A stretch of DNA of 64,000 nt, taken from Saprospiraceae bacterium. GTDB taxonomy: Bacteria; Bacteroidota; Bacteroidia; Chitinophagales; Saprospiraceae. This document shows positions 54,830 through 63,774 of this stretch, in pieces. The notes under the pieces were generated by a model. The model made no database searches. It had not been told where the DNA came from and saw only the letters and a list, made by a program, of their open reading frames with translations. Where the stretch lies: positions 1-64,000 of the forward strand of contig JADJNF010000007.1 in assembly GCA_016714445.1 (NCBI GenBank), read 5' to 3'. The translations under genes were made by a program, and so were the position numbers. Every line of letters starts with the position of its first letter. Positions within the stretch are counted from its first letter, which is position 1.

Positions 54830-55201
54830 ATGGAATATTGGGAAAGAGATTTTGAATGGTTAAAAGTCAGACACATCGTTAAAGATGCTATGAAAAAAGA
54901 CGCTTTGCCTGATCTTCAGACGGTGCTTTTTCTGATAGGGGTACAGGAACTAGGTCGAATTCCAAAAACTAAATTTACGAAAGAAGAAAAAAGAGATTTG
55001 ATGCATGTCGCGGTGTGTACTCTGCTCGAAGATGAAGGCTATTTTGAATTTGAAGGCAGAGATCAGGACGGCTGGCCACACTGGCGGGAAGTAAAATCTT
55101 TTTCGGTCAAAGGTGTGCAGGAACAGGAGGCATTCATTGTAGCAAGGGTTATCAACTATTTCAAAAAATATAACGAAATTACATCATTTTCGCTCAATTA
55201 A
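54830..55201 (+). CDS. Conserved hypothetical protein of Bacteroidota
   Basis: 123 residues from ATG 54830 (MEYWERDFEWLKVRHIVKD); a TTG nine bases earlier is less likely. It is soluble and mostly helical. Segments LPDLQTVLFLIGVQELG and HVAVCTLLEDEGYFEFEGRD with GWPHW look like a conserved family restricted to Bacteroidota, from memory. Function unknown. The frameshifted cyclophilin gene begins 13 bases after its stop. Confidence 0.75.
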   Translation: MEYWERDFEWLKVRHIVKDAMKKDALPDLQTVLFLIGVQELGRIPKTKFTKEEKRDLMHVAVCTLLEDEGYFEFEGRDQDGWPHWREVKSFSVKGVQEQEAFIVARVINYFKKYNEITSFSLN

Positions 55202-55214
55202 TCATTAATAAATC

Positions 55215-55840
55215 ATGAGGTCACTATTTTTTACATTACTTTTTTTGCAATAATATCTTGTGGCAATAAAGATAAAGTTTCCATAACCACTGAATTTGGG
55301 GCTATGGAGATACAACTTTTCAGCAGCGTACCTAAACACACAGCTAATTTTCAAAAGCTGGTCAATGAAGGTTTCTATAACGATCTGTTGTTTCACAGAG
55401 TGATGAAAGGATTTATGATACAGGGAGGCGATCCTGAATCCAGGGGTGCCGCAATAGAAAAACCACTCGGAAGCGGAGGCCCTGGGTACACCATTCCTGC
55501 TGAAATTGCTATCCCTCATTTTAAAGGAATGTTATCTGCTGCGCGACAGCCTGATTCAGTAAATCCCACAAAAGAATCTTCCGGCTCACAATTTTTTATA
55601 GTGCAGGGAGGCGCTGTAGACGATGTACAGCTCGATGCCATTGAGCGGGCAAAAAATTTTAAATACTCACCGGCACAAAGAGAAAAATACAAAAAAATAG
55701 GCGGAACACCTATGTTGGATGGAGATTACACTGTATTCGGAGAAGTGATAAGTGGGCTGGACATCATTGACAAAATAGCAGAATCTCCTACGGATGGAAG
55801 AGACCGACCACTCAAAGATATAAAAATGAAAATCCAATAG
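55215..55840 (+). CDS. Cyclophilin-type peptidyl-prolyl isomerase lipoprotein, frameshifted in its signal peptide
   Basis: From ATG 55215 the frame reads MRSLFFTLLF and then hits a T-run at 55240-55246. One more T would continue as FAIISCGNKDKVSITTEFG, a lipoprotein signal with lipobox IISC, directly into the catalytic domain. The longest intact frame starts at 55304. The PPIase core has LFHRVMKGFMIQGGDP, SAARQPDSVNPTKESSGSQFFIV and YTVFGEVISGLDIID, including the catalytic Arg and the FMIQGG strand. The enzyme isomerises prolyl bonds in envelope proteins. The lesion is either a sequencing error or a real inactivation of export. The next gene is a close paralogue. Confidence 0.85.
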
Positions 55841-55881
55841 TCATTCATAATACCATTATCAAAAATTAATATTCAGAAAAA

Positions 55882-56766
55882 ATGAAAATATTCCAATACC
55901 TATTATTTTTAACATTTTTTGCCTCTTGTTCTGCTCCAAAAGCATTATTTACGGCAGAAAAGCAAAGTACTCATGCTCCTGCCACAGTAAATTTCAAAAA
56001 TCAGTCAGTAAAAGCAGATAAATATTTGTGGGAATTCGGAGATGGAAAAACATCTGAAGAGATGAATCCGGAACATAGATATACCCTATCCGGTAACTAT
56101 AAAGTCACGCTGAATGCGATGAAAGGTAAAAAACAAAATATATATGCCCAGGAAATATTGTTGGATCCACCGCATCAGTGTCTGGTAGAAATGAATACAA
56201 CACTGGGCACCATGATCATACAGCTCTATGATGAAACGCCACTTCACAGAGATAATTTCATCAAACTCATAGAGAGCGGATTTTACGAAAATGTTCTTTT
56301 TCATAGGGTGATCAAAGGTTTTATGATACAAGGTGGAGACCCTGATTCCAAAGGAGCAGCATCCGGCAAAAGACTTGGTTCAGGAGGTCCTGGCTATACC
56401 ATTCCTGCTGAATTTGTAGATACTTTGGTCCATATAAAAGGTGCCTTGGCAGCTGCGCGACAGGGAGATGCAGTTAATCCAAAAAAAGAATCTTCAGGAT
56501 CACAGTTTTATATTGCGCATGGTAAACCATTGCCTGCAAGTCAGATTGATGCGATGGAAATACAGAAGGGCATGAAGTATACAAGTACTGCCAGAGATAT
56601 ATTTTCCACCTTAGGGGGCATTCCGTTTTTGGATAAAGACTACACTGTTTTCGGCAGGGTCATCAAAGGTTTGGAAATTATAGATGCTATCGCTGACAGT
56701 AAAACAGATGGTGCGGACAGACCTTTGACAGATGTAAAAATATTAAGTGTAAAAATCATTAATTAA
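55882..56766 (+). CDS. Lipoprotein with PKD domain fused to cyclophilin-type PPIase
   Basis: 294 residues. The signal peptide has lipobox FASC with Cys16. Residues about 25-95 are a PKD-like beta-sandwich (LWEFGDGKTSEEMNPEHRY), and residues about 100-294 are a cyclophilin domain (LFHRVIKGFMIQGGDPDSKG, then AAARQGDAVNPKKESSGSQF). It is an envelope-anchored foldase; the PKD part may bind substrate or keep the catalytic domain off the membrane. It is a tandem paralogue of the preceding gene, 41 bases downstream, and is followed 20 bases later by the glucokinase gene, so an operon is likely. Confidence 0.92.
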   Translation: MKIFQYLLFLTFFASCSAPKALFTAEKQSTHAPATVNFKNQSVKADKYLWEFGDGKTSEEMNPEHRYTLSGNYKVTLNAMKGKKQNIYAQEILLDPPHQCLVEMNTTLGTMIIQLYDETPLHRDNFIKLIESGFYENVLFHRVIKGFMIQGGDPDSKGAASGKRLGSGGPGYTIPAEFVDTLVHIKGALAAARQGDAVNPKKESSGSQFYIAHGKPLPASQIDAMEIQKGMKYTSTARDIFSTLGGIPFLDKDYTVFGRVIKGLEIIDAIADSKTDGADRPLTDVKILSVKIIN

Positions 56767-56786
56767 ACATTAAATTTAAAACTGAA

Positions 56787-57518
56787 ATGGAAGTTTTGGG
56801 CATTGATGTAGGTGGTACGGGCATTAAAGTTAATATTGTTGATATTGAATCCGGTCAACCCATAGGAGAAAAATTTAAAATAAAAACCCCAACACCTGCT
56901 ACTCCTGAAGCAATTATTGAATGTCTTCTGACAGCAGTAGAAAATTTTAATTGGAAGGAAAAAAAAATAGGAATTGGCTTTCCTGCTGTTATAAAAAATG
57001 GCATATCACTCACAGCAAGCAATATTGACCCTGCATTTATTAATTATAATATCGATGAAGAGTTCAGTAAAGCATTGGATTGTGATGTAAAGGTCGTAAA
57101 TGACGCTGATGCAGCAGGTATAGCTGAAATGACCTATGGCAAAGGTAAAGGAGTCAACGGACTTGTTCTTTTTCTTACATTGGGTACAGGAATTGGTTCC
57201 GCCCTTTTTCATAATGGTACGTTGCTTCCAAATACAGAACTCGGGCACTTGAAATATAAAAAGTCCGTCTTTGAAAAGTATGCATCCAATAGTGCGCGCG
57301 AGTTTCATCACTTAAGCTGGAAGAAGTGGGCCAAAGAGCTCGATGTGTATTTAAATCACCTGAACTTGTTGCTAAGTCCCGACCTTATCCTTATCGGAGG
57401 TGGAGTAAGTAAAAACTTTGATCTGTACAAACAATATCTGAATGTAAATGTGAAAGTGGAAATGGCAGCATTACAAAATGATGCAGGTATTATAGGTGCG
57501 GCAATGGCTGCAGTTTAA
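56787..57518 (+). CDS. ppgK: Polyphosphate glucokinase (ROK family)
   Basis: 243 residues, full length for PpgK. It phosphorylates glucose to glucose 6-phosphate using polyphosphate, often also ATP. The phosphate-1 loop is GIDVGGTGIKVN, the catalytic Asp is in VVNDADAAGIAEM, the phosphate-2 loop is LTLGTGIGSAL, and LLPNTELGH is the family signature that distinguishes PpgK from ordinary ROK glucokinases. The adenosine region is LILIGGGVS. It is cytoplasmic. Cotranscription with envelope PPIases is inferred from the 20-base gap. Confidence 0.93.
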   Translation: MEVLGIDVGGTGIKVNIVDIESGQPIGEKFKIKTPTPATPEAIIECLLTAVENFNWKEKKIGIGFPAVIKNGISLTASNIDPAFINYNIDEEFSKALDCDVKVVNDADAAGIAEMTYGKGKGVNGLVLFLTLGTGIGSALFHNGTLLPNTELGHLKYKKSVFEKYASNSAREFHHLSWKKWAKELDVYLNHLNLLLSPDLILIGGGVSKNFDLYKQYLNVNVKVEMAALQNDAGIIGAAMAAV

Positions 57519-57534
57519 GTGTAAAGACAAGATA

Positions 57535-57843
57535 TTATCTGCCGTATAATCTTTGCCACTCTAACGCGCCACCCAATACGTTTCTGACTTTTGTAAATCC
57601 CAATTGAGTCAGTGTTATTTTTGCTGATCCGCTTCTTGCGCCTGAACGGCAATGGATGATGATTTCTTCGTCTTTATGGGGCAAAAGATCATTGATCGCG
57701 GATGGTAACGTGCCCAAAGGTATCAGGGTAGCATTAAGATTAAACTCTTCATACTCATGCGGCTCCCTGACATCAATAAATACAAATTTTTCACCCGCAT
57801 CTATTTTTTGCTTTAATTCTTCTACAGTTATATCATCTATCAT
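57535..57843 (-). CDS. Rhodanese-like domain protein
   Basis: 102 residues, a single rhodanese domain. FIDVREPHEYEEFNL is the conserved strand and helix, and HCRSGARS carries the active Cys65 and the loop that binds the persulfide sulfur. Such single-domain proteins carry sulfur in the cytoplasm. It is followed on the minus strand by no near gene and converges with ppgK at 16 bases. Confidence 0.92.
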   Translation of the reverse strand: MIDDITVEELKQKIDAGEKFVFIDVREPHEYEEFNLNATLIPLGTLPSAINDLLPHKDEEIIIHCRSGARSGSAKITLTQLGFTKVRNVLGGALEWQRLYGR

Positions 57844-57875
57844 GACATTATTTATTTTGATAGTAAATTAATTGA

Positions 57876-58703
57876 TTAATTGCACTCCACCGGTCTGGTC
57901 GCCGACACAGTTACATTTATTTTTTCGCCCATCTTGATGTTACTAATTCCATCATACATGGGGGATTGTGATACAACATATAAAACAGCATCAGGTTCAG
58001 CATTGCCTTTCTTAGTGATATCACCCAACTGTAGCTTGCTGCTTTCCAACAAAAACCGGGCTTCATCCAGCTCCATACATTTGATATCCGGAATGGTCAC
58101 ATCTCCCCCATCTTTTTGAGATACGACAAATTCCAGTGTTCCACCTTTTGTAATCTCTATTTCATTTTTTCTGCCATCTTTGGAAATGATTAGCTCATTA
58201 TTATACCATACTTCGAGAATATGATTAGGTTCTCCCGGATCATATATATAACCTTTGATGACACATTCTATATCTCTGTATTTTAGTTCAGTTTTTTTCT
58301 GATCAAAAGCATTTCCGTATAATGTAGGAAGATCTGCAACTTTTACCGTTTCTGTACCGAATTTAGTAATGGTTACATACACTTTCCTCCCTTCCTTTAC
58401 CAATGAAAGCGGCTTGGGATTTTGATCTGTAATAAGACCTCCAGGTTTGCCAACAACAAAAATGGAGTCGTTTACTATTATTTCGAATGAAAGGTCTTCA
58501 GATTGTTCTTTTGCATCGTTGATATCCATACCAATAAATTTTGGTAATTCCAGTTTCTGGCCATGGTTGGTATAAAAACGAAGCCACATTAAAATGATAA
58601 ATACCAGCAGAAGGAACGCACCGATAAGAAACAATACTTGTTTGATGAAAATGCTGCTTTTCAGATAATCCCAAAAACCTTCTTTATGATTGGTTTTACT
58701 CAT
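57876..58703 (-). CDS. PASTA domain membrane protein
   Basis: 275 residues. A short cytoplasmic N-terminus precedes one membrane helix at about 20-42, followed by three PASTA-like units at about 50-115, 117-190 and 195-272 (LPKFIGMDINDAKEQSEDL, then SPMYDGISNIKMGEKINVTV). PASTA domains bind peptidoglycan fragments or beta-lactams in other proteins. There is no kinase or transpeptidase domain, a common situation in Bacteroidota. It is 32 bases upstream of the rhodanese gene on the same strand, so cotranscription is likely. Confidence 0.9.
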   Translation of the reverse strand: MSKTNHKEGFWDYLKSSIFIKQVLFLIGAFLLLVFIILMWLRFYTNHGQKLELPKFIGMDINDAKEQSEDLSFEIIVNDSIFVVGKPGGLITDQNPKPLSLVKEGRKVYVTITKFGTETVKVADLPTLYGNAFDQKKTELKYRDIECVIKGYIYDPGEPNHILEVWYNNELIISKDGRKNEIEITKGGTLEFVVSQKDGGDVTIPDIKCMELDEARFLLESSKLQLGDITKKGNAEPDAVLYVVSQSPMYDGISNIKMGEKINVTVSATRPVECN

Positions 58704-58729
58704 ATTATTTTACCTTACAAATCAAGGTA

Positions 58730-58737
58730 CAAAGATA
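58730..58737 (-). promoter_or_regulatory. -7 box of the PASTA gene
   Basis: TATCTTTG on the minus strand, 27 bases before ATG 58703. It is the same octamer, at similar spacing, as the box before 53031. Confidence 0.5.
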
Positions 58738-58814
58738 AACATTATAACGATAACTATACCTATATTGAAATTTACTGTTCAACAATCAATGGATGGAATA
58801 CATCCAACATAAAA

Positions 58815-58852
58815 AACAAAGGGAGTCTTCGATATAGAAAACTCCCTTTGTT
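58815..58852 (-). terminator. Terminator of the T9SS metalloprotease gene
   Basis: AACAAAGGGAGT and ACTCCCTTTGTT pair perfectly (12 pairs) around a 14-base loop. On the minus strand further T residues follow. It starts 26 bases after the stop at 58878. Confidence 0.85.
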
Positions 58853-58877
58853 GTATCTTAAATTCTAGTTTAAAATT

Positions 58878-61800
58878 CTAAATTTTTACAATTTTTTTGC
58901 TGATCACCGTTTTGCCATCAAACATTCTGAGTAAATATATACCATTGGAAAGCTCATTTAAACTAATATCCGTTTTACCATTTGTCAGCAATCCGGAAAG
59001 CAATCTCCTACCAGCTATATCAGTAATTGCATAATTGGTCAATGATATTGCCTTCCCTGTCAATATTACCTGAATATCTCCACTCGTTGGGTTGGGGTTT
59101 ACGTATATGTCCTGACTAATGCTGTAATCAACAGAAGCATTTACAAAATCAGTATCTCTAAGTATGTTAAAACTTGTGATACCTATCCATCCGCCTTGTC
59201 CGTCAGCCACTGTAAAACTAAAATAATCTGAACCTTCTGCTTCCGATGTATCTTCAAAGCTGATCTTTGCATTATTGAGTTCTTCCTGTGTAAATCTGGC
59301 ACCGGCTGAAATAGGATTGCCATTGAATGTAAGAATTCCGGAAGATGGAGCATATACCAAAGTATATACCAGCTCACTGGCAGAATTATTATTATCCGCA
59401 GCCAATAAAAGTTCTTTTGTGATCGTTCGCTTGTTTCCAGGGTGAATTTTCAACGTATCATTCTTTACCATATATGGTTGATCCAATACAATATTGGAAC
59501 ATATTTCAAGGTTAAATTCCTGAAGTCTGCCACCTGAGCCCGATTGTTTATCTTCTATCCGCAATTTCCAGTTTCCTTTGATTGACTCGCCATTAAATGC
59601 TGAAAGTACAGATTCAGGTCTATAAACTTTACCTGTATTGATAGGGCATTGGAAAAAGTCCGGTGACTGATCATCCAATCCAAGATTAAGATTTTGTTGT
59701 GTACCACACTTTCTGCTCCAGAGCAAACCTTCCTTGCCTGATGGAGCTACTAAGTAAGCTACCAGATCCACCAGTCTGGCATGTTCCGCCTTGATCAACT
59801 TTACATTCACATCGCTGGCTGTTCCATCACTGAAGACCTGAAGTGATATCTCCACAGATGGTGTACCTGATGCTGAAATATTTACTGATTGCACACCTGA
59901 ATTATATACATTACAAGAAAGTGCTTCAGTAACAAATGCACTAATACGTGACCAATCTCCGGCGCCGCAATTATTTTTAGCCCTAACTCTCCAATAATAG
60001 ATGGTGGACTTATCCAAAATCACAGGCGTCGTAAATGTGCTGTCAACAGTTTCTTTGGTTACGACCAAATTATTTCCGGCAAAATCAGGGCTCTTTGATA
60101 ACTGAATTTCATAAGTTTCTGCATCTACCTTTTTAATCCAGTTGAACTTTGGTAATGCTACTACTCCACTTGAGCCATTTTCAGGTAAAAGTGTTTGTAA
60201 TGACGAAAGATTTGCACCCACTATTTCTATATTAATCAATCTTTCCATCGTATCCAAACCTGGAGCAAAAGCCCTGACCAAAATCTGACCTGATTGATTT
60301 CCTTTTACATTAACTGAGTTGATAATAAGTGATACCGGCTGTCCTGCTTTTACAGTAGTATTACTGAATGATGCAGTAGTACCTAAAGGAAGTTCTGATG
60401 CTACTTCAAAAATAATATCATCACTAAAACCTGCCAACCCCGTAGTGGTAAAATCAATTTTTCCTTCTGTCGGCTGACAAATTTTTACATAATTTTGTTG
60501 GGTCTCAAAGAAAATGCCAGGGGTAGTCGGTGCTTCTATTTTTGATGGTATTTTTGATGATGTCAAAAAGATATGGTCTGCAGCTTTTATAATTACCCTG
60601 AAAAAATTAGATACTTTGTTCGGAATGTATACTTCCTGACTTCCATCATTCGGTACATTTAATGCCAATGGCACAAGATTGGGATCGTCATTTCTGATTG
60701 CCGCACTGAATGAACCATAAATATTTACCATCTTACAGTTTACCGGAGCTTTATCCGTATTTGCTACAGCCCAAGTGACATTGACCTGCTGACCAATTTG
60801 AAATTTTACATCTATCTCCGGATAGGTGATTTTAAAAGGTCCAGCCTGAGCAGAAGAGCTTATTTTGTAATCGCCCCATATGACCCCACCAGCAGCTGCA
60901 TTATTATCTCTTACAGTAAATCTGAAATTCAAATCTCTGGAATTGTTGGGCAGAACTTCTGTTTTATCAGTAAATGAACCCGATAGAATATTTGCTGCCC
61001 GAGGAAAAAATCTGACATCTCCGGTAGCACTTGGTTTAAAAGATCTGAAAAGAGGTGCAGAAGCTGACTGACTTCCCAAGGGAACCGTTTCTCCCGTATC
61101 GGACTGCTCCCAGCAATAGGTCAGATTATCACCATCTTCATCCGTGGCTTTTGCGCTCAATTCAAACGGAGTGGATATTGGTATGACATATGTTTTTGAA
61201 GGCATGGTTATGACAGGGTAGTGATTTCCTGATTGTATTTTTGTAGCACAAAGATATGCCTGAGCATTATTGGTGGTTGCCTCGTACATTTGTTCCAGAC
61301 TTCTTACATTAAAATAATCGTCTTCAGCAGAAACCACATTATCCACACCACAAGTACCTGCATAACCCATGATGGTACTACCACTTCCTGGCTCAACCGC
61401 AGACCCTTGATGAAACTGAGCTTCTTCTCCATCAAAATCACAATTGTTCCAAACATGACCTGCTGTCAATTGGTGACCAATCTCATGTGCCAAAACCCTG
61501 GTTACAATTCTGGAAAGGTCATTGTCGTTATTGCAAGTAACCCCATTTCCCTTATTTGATGCATTACAAAGCCTGCCACTTACTACTCCACCGATATCAA
61601 AACATATCGAAAGTAAATGTCCGATATCATATGAGGTAGATGGTATAATGGCATTTAGTTTGCTGGTATTTACACCCACTAATTTTTTACCTTCATTAGA
61701 ATTTTCATATGGATCCGTGGCAGGGTCCAAAAATATCAATTTGTCATTATCATTGATAATTATATATCTGATAGCCATTTCTCTTTCATAAATTATGTTT

Positions 61801-62513
61801 AGCCTGTTGATCATGGTATTCATGTCTGCCAAACATTTTTCTTTAGTTCCTCTTCTGGTTACCCTACCCCATTCACCTGTGCACGCCAACGCTAATCGAT
61901 ATGTTCTTAACTCCACTTCTTCAGCATTTCTTAATGTAGGGTTGAAATGATGGATCTCTGGCCGGGATTCATCTTCCACACCACAAAGATTGACCCCTTT
62001 ATAAGTATCCGGATTATGGTCTTTTACGTCATACACCATGTAATCCTGAATGTTTTCGGAAGAATATGGGTCTATATAAGTTTCCCCGCTCAAAGACATT
62101 ATTGAACCATGAAATCCATTGATCGATAATGCGAATCGCATGTTTTTACTTTTATCACTCAAGGAATAAGCCTTATATGATTTAATATCGGGATATCTGG
62201 CAGAAATCTCACTTTCCATCACGGGAGACTCATATACTTTAAATAGCTCTGTTTTCCCATTCGGCATAGGTATTTCCAATAATAACGTCTCTGACTTTTT
62301 TGCATCCGACATTTCCAAAGGCGCATTAGCCAGATATGTCTTCAATCCCTGAAAATCAAGTGTAAACGTTTGATACTTATCCGGAATGATGCTACGACTT
62401 TCTGCTGATCTCAACTGAAATCCGGATTCATCACTTTTTTTCCAGAATGACTGTGCATTCACATGCAAAACAATGAATAAAAATAAGGTTAGGTTAAAAA
62501 GATTCTTTATCAT
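58878..62513 (-). CDS. Secreted reprolysin-like metalloprotease with P domain and T9SS sorting domain
   Basis: 1211 residues. Residues 1-20 are a signal peptide, and about 21-200 a pro-region. The protease domain spans about 200-420 with the zinc site His343-Glu344-x-x-His347 and His353 (LAHEIGHQLTAGHVW). The usual Gly in HExxHxxGxxH is Thr350. The middle has Ig or fibronectin III-like modules (about 430-880), then a proprotein-convertase P domain (about 890-1010, with NWKLRIED) and a cadherin/CSPG-like module (about 1020-1120). The last ~75 residues (NPNPTSGDIQVIL, then NGIYLLRM) are a type A T9SS sorting domain. It is an extracellular protease, probably for nutrient acquisition. Confidence 0.92.
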   Translation of the reverse strand: MIKNLFNLTLFLFIVLHVNAQSFWKKSDESGFQLRSAESRSIIPDKYQTFTLDFQGLKTYLANAPLEMSDAKKSETLLLEIPMPNGKTELFKVYESPVMESEISARYPDIKSYKAYSLSDKSKNMRFALSINGFHGSIMSLSGETYIDPYSSENIQDYMVYDVKDHNPDTYKGVNLCGVEDESRPEIHHFNPTLRNAEEVELRTYRLALACTGEWGRVTRRGTKEKCLADMNTMINRLNIIYEREMAIRYIIINDNDKLIFLDPATDPYENSNEGKKLVGVNTSKLNAIIPSTSYDIGHLLSICFDIGGVVSGRLCNASNKGNGVTCNNDNDLSRIVTRVLAHEIGHQLTAGHVWNNCDFDGEEAQFHQGSAVEPGSGSTIMGYAGTCGVDNVVSAEDDYFNVRSLEQMYEATTNNAQAYLCATKIQSGNHYPVITMPSKTYVIPISTPFELSAKATDEDGDNLTYCWEQSDTGETVPLGSQSASAPLFRSFKPSATGDVRFFPRAANILSGSFTDKTEVLPNNSRDLNFRFTVRDNNAAAGGVIWGDYKISSSAQAGPFKITYPEIDVKFQIGQQVNVTWAVANTDKAPVNCKMVNIYGSFSAAIRNDDPNLVPLALNVPNDGSQEVYIPNKVSNFFRVIIKAADHIFLTSSKIPSKIEAPTTPGIFFETQQNYVKICQPTEGKIDFTTTGLAGFSDDIIFEVASELPLGTTASFSNTTVKAGQPVSLIINSVNVKGNQSGQILVRAFAPGLDTMERLINIEIVGANLSSLQTLLPENGSSGVVALPKFNWIKKVDAETYEIQLSKSPDFAGNNLVVTKETVDSTFTTPVILDKSTIYYWRVRAKNNCGAGDWSRISAFVTEALSCNVYNSGVQSVNISASGTPSVEISLQVFSDGTASDVNVKLIKAEHARLVDLVAYLVAPSGKEGLLWSRKCGTQQNLNLGLDDQSPDFFQCPINTGKVYRPESVLSAFNGESIKGNWKLRIEDKQSGSGGRLQEFNLEICSNIVLDQPYMVKNDTLKIHPGNKRTITKELLLAADNNNSASELVYTLVYAPSSGILTFNGNPISAGARFTQEELNNAKISFEDTSEAEGSDYFSFTVADGQGGWIGITSFNILRDTDFVNASVDYSISQDIYVNPNPTSGDIQVILTGKAISLTNYAITDIAGRRLLSGLLTNGKTDISLNELSNGIYLLRMFDGKTVISKKIVKI

Positions 62514-62640
62514 TTTATTAAGGTAAATTTTAAAAGCCTAAAATTAAAAATAAATCTGTAATCTAATTGTATTTTATGTAGTTGTGTATCCTAAACGACC
62601 ATGAAACTATTGATTTAACCCAATTATGTCAAAAAAAGTT

Positions 62641-63093
62641 TCAATACATTCCCATTTCTCTGTAATAAATTAAGTGCCATCCTGAGGACAGTTTACCAAA
62701 TCTTCGCTCCATACTATATTTTCCTGATTGGTCAGATATACGTTCTATTACCAGACCATTGAGATCCAGCATTTCTCTGGAAAAAGTACCATCCATGTCA
62801 TCGTATGGCTTGTGCAGTATCCAGCTTTCTTTTTGCCACCTGAATGTTGGATCAGGTACATCCAGACTATCTCTCTGCGCTTTCAGACCTTCCAAAGGAA
62901 ATACCGTATGTTCGAGTTGAAAGATGCTGTCAGTACTAAATCTATCATAAAATGTTTTAAATTCCTCCATTTGGTATGCAGGCACATCTGATGTATCATG
63001 GATGCCGGATGGTTTGTTTTTGCAAGCAAAAAGCATCAATAAAATCATATTTATTGTGACAATATACCTTGTATAATTATTGTTCTGTAGCAT
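62641..63093 (-). CDS. Lipoprotein, DUF4348-like
   Basis: About 150 residues from ATG 63093 (MLQNNNYTRYIVTINMILLM), which gives a lipoprotein signal with lipobox MLFAC. Longer in-frame starts to 63195 would overlap the preceding gene by over 100 bases and bury the signal. The mature part has EEFKTFYDRFSTDSIFQ and RFGKLSSGWHLIYY, matching from memory the Bacteroidota DUF4348 family. It overlaps the end of the phosphopantetheinyl transferase gene by 17 bases, implying cotranscription. Function unknown. Confidence 0.78.
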   Translation of the reverse strand: MLQNNNYTRYIVTINMILLMLFACKNKPSGIHDTSDVPAYQMEEFKTFYDRFSTDSIFQLEHTVFPLEGLKAQRDSLDVPDPTFRWQKESWILHKPYDDMDGTFSREMLDLNGLVIERISDQSGKYSMERRFGKLSSGWHLIYYREMGMY

Positions 63094-63715
63094 AAACGAG
63101 AATGATATTTGCTGTGAGATTGCAAAATAAACGATATTTCCTGAAAAAGTTGTTCTTTTTAATTTCTCCTTCAAAATAAAAGCCATTGGCATCAAAAATG
63201 AAGGGACCGACGATCATATGATTTTTAAAATCAAGCTCTTTTTTACCGTAAGCTTTATACATAGCTTCCTTTGCACCCCAGATGGTGTGGAAATATAATA
63301 TTCTATCCGTTTCCGGTATGTATTGAAACTCGTCTTCCCGAACAAATTTTGCTGATATTCTTTGTATTTTTTCTACAATGTACTGAATATCTATGCCTAC
63401 CGGATTAAGGCTGGCAATCACTGCAGTGAAATCGAGTGTATGACTGATTGAAATAAAATGATCCGACCCTTCCAGATAAGGTTTCCCGTATTGATCTTTC
63501 AGACAGGCACCACGCAAGTTTCTTCCTGAAAGCTGATGTAGTAAGTGCCTGGATGAAAGCCATTCCGATTTTTTTTTACTTTTCAGGGTCTGAAATTCTT
63601 GTATTTCCTGCGTATACAAATCAAGTTTGGACAGGAAAAAATCATCTGTCTCCATGGTTTGCCAAATAGCATATTGACCCTGTGGTAAAATATTTGAATG
63701 AAAAATTAAAGGCAT
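63077..63715 (-). CDS. 4'-phosphopantetheinyl transferase superfamily protein
   Basis: 212 residues, the Sfp/Gsp-type length. It moves phosphopantetheine from CoA to a carrier-protein Ser. FISISHTLDFTAVIAS precedes the Mg2+-binding Asp109 in VGIDIQ, and the second motif WGAKEAMYKAYG (146-157) supplies the conserved Glu and Lys. No polyketide or peptide synthetase is in the window, so the likely acceptor is the fatty-acid acyl carrier protein or an aryl polyene or flexirubin carrier encoded elsewhere. Confidence 0.9.
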   Translation of the reverse strand: MPLIFHSNILPQGQYAIWQTMETDDFFLSKLDLYTQEIQEFQTLKSKKKSEWLSSRHLLHQLSGRNLRGACLKDQYGKPYLEGSDHFISISHTLDFTAVIASLNPVGIDIQYIVEKIQRISAKFVREDEFQYIPETDRILYFHTIWGAKEAMYKAYGKKELDFKNHMIVGPFIFDANGFYFEGEIKKNNFFRKYRLFCNLTANIILVYATEQ

Positions 63716-63774
63716 AAGAATTTAAAACTTATGGGTTTGTATGCTGTTTTAAAAAGCATAAAATTAATACTACT

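Noticed and set aside
63094..63195. N-terminal 34 codons of the DUF4348-like lipoprotein frame
   Set aside because: They overlap the phosphopantetheinyl transferase gene and precede a clear lipoprotein signal starting at 63093.
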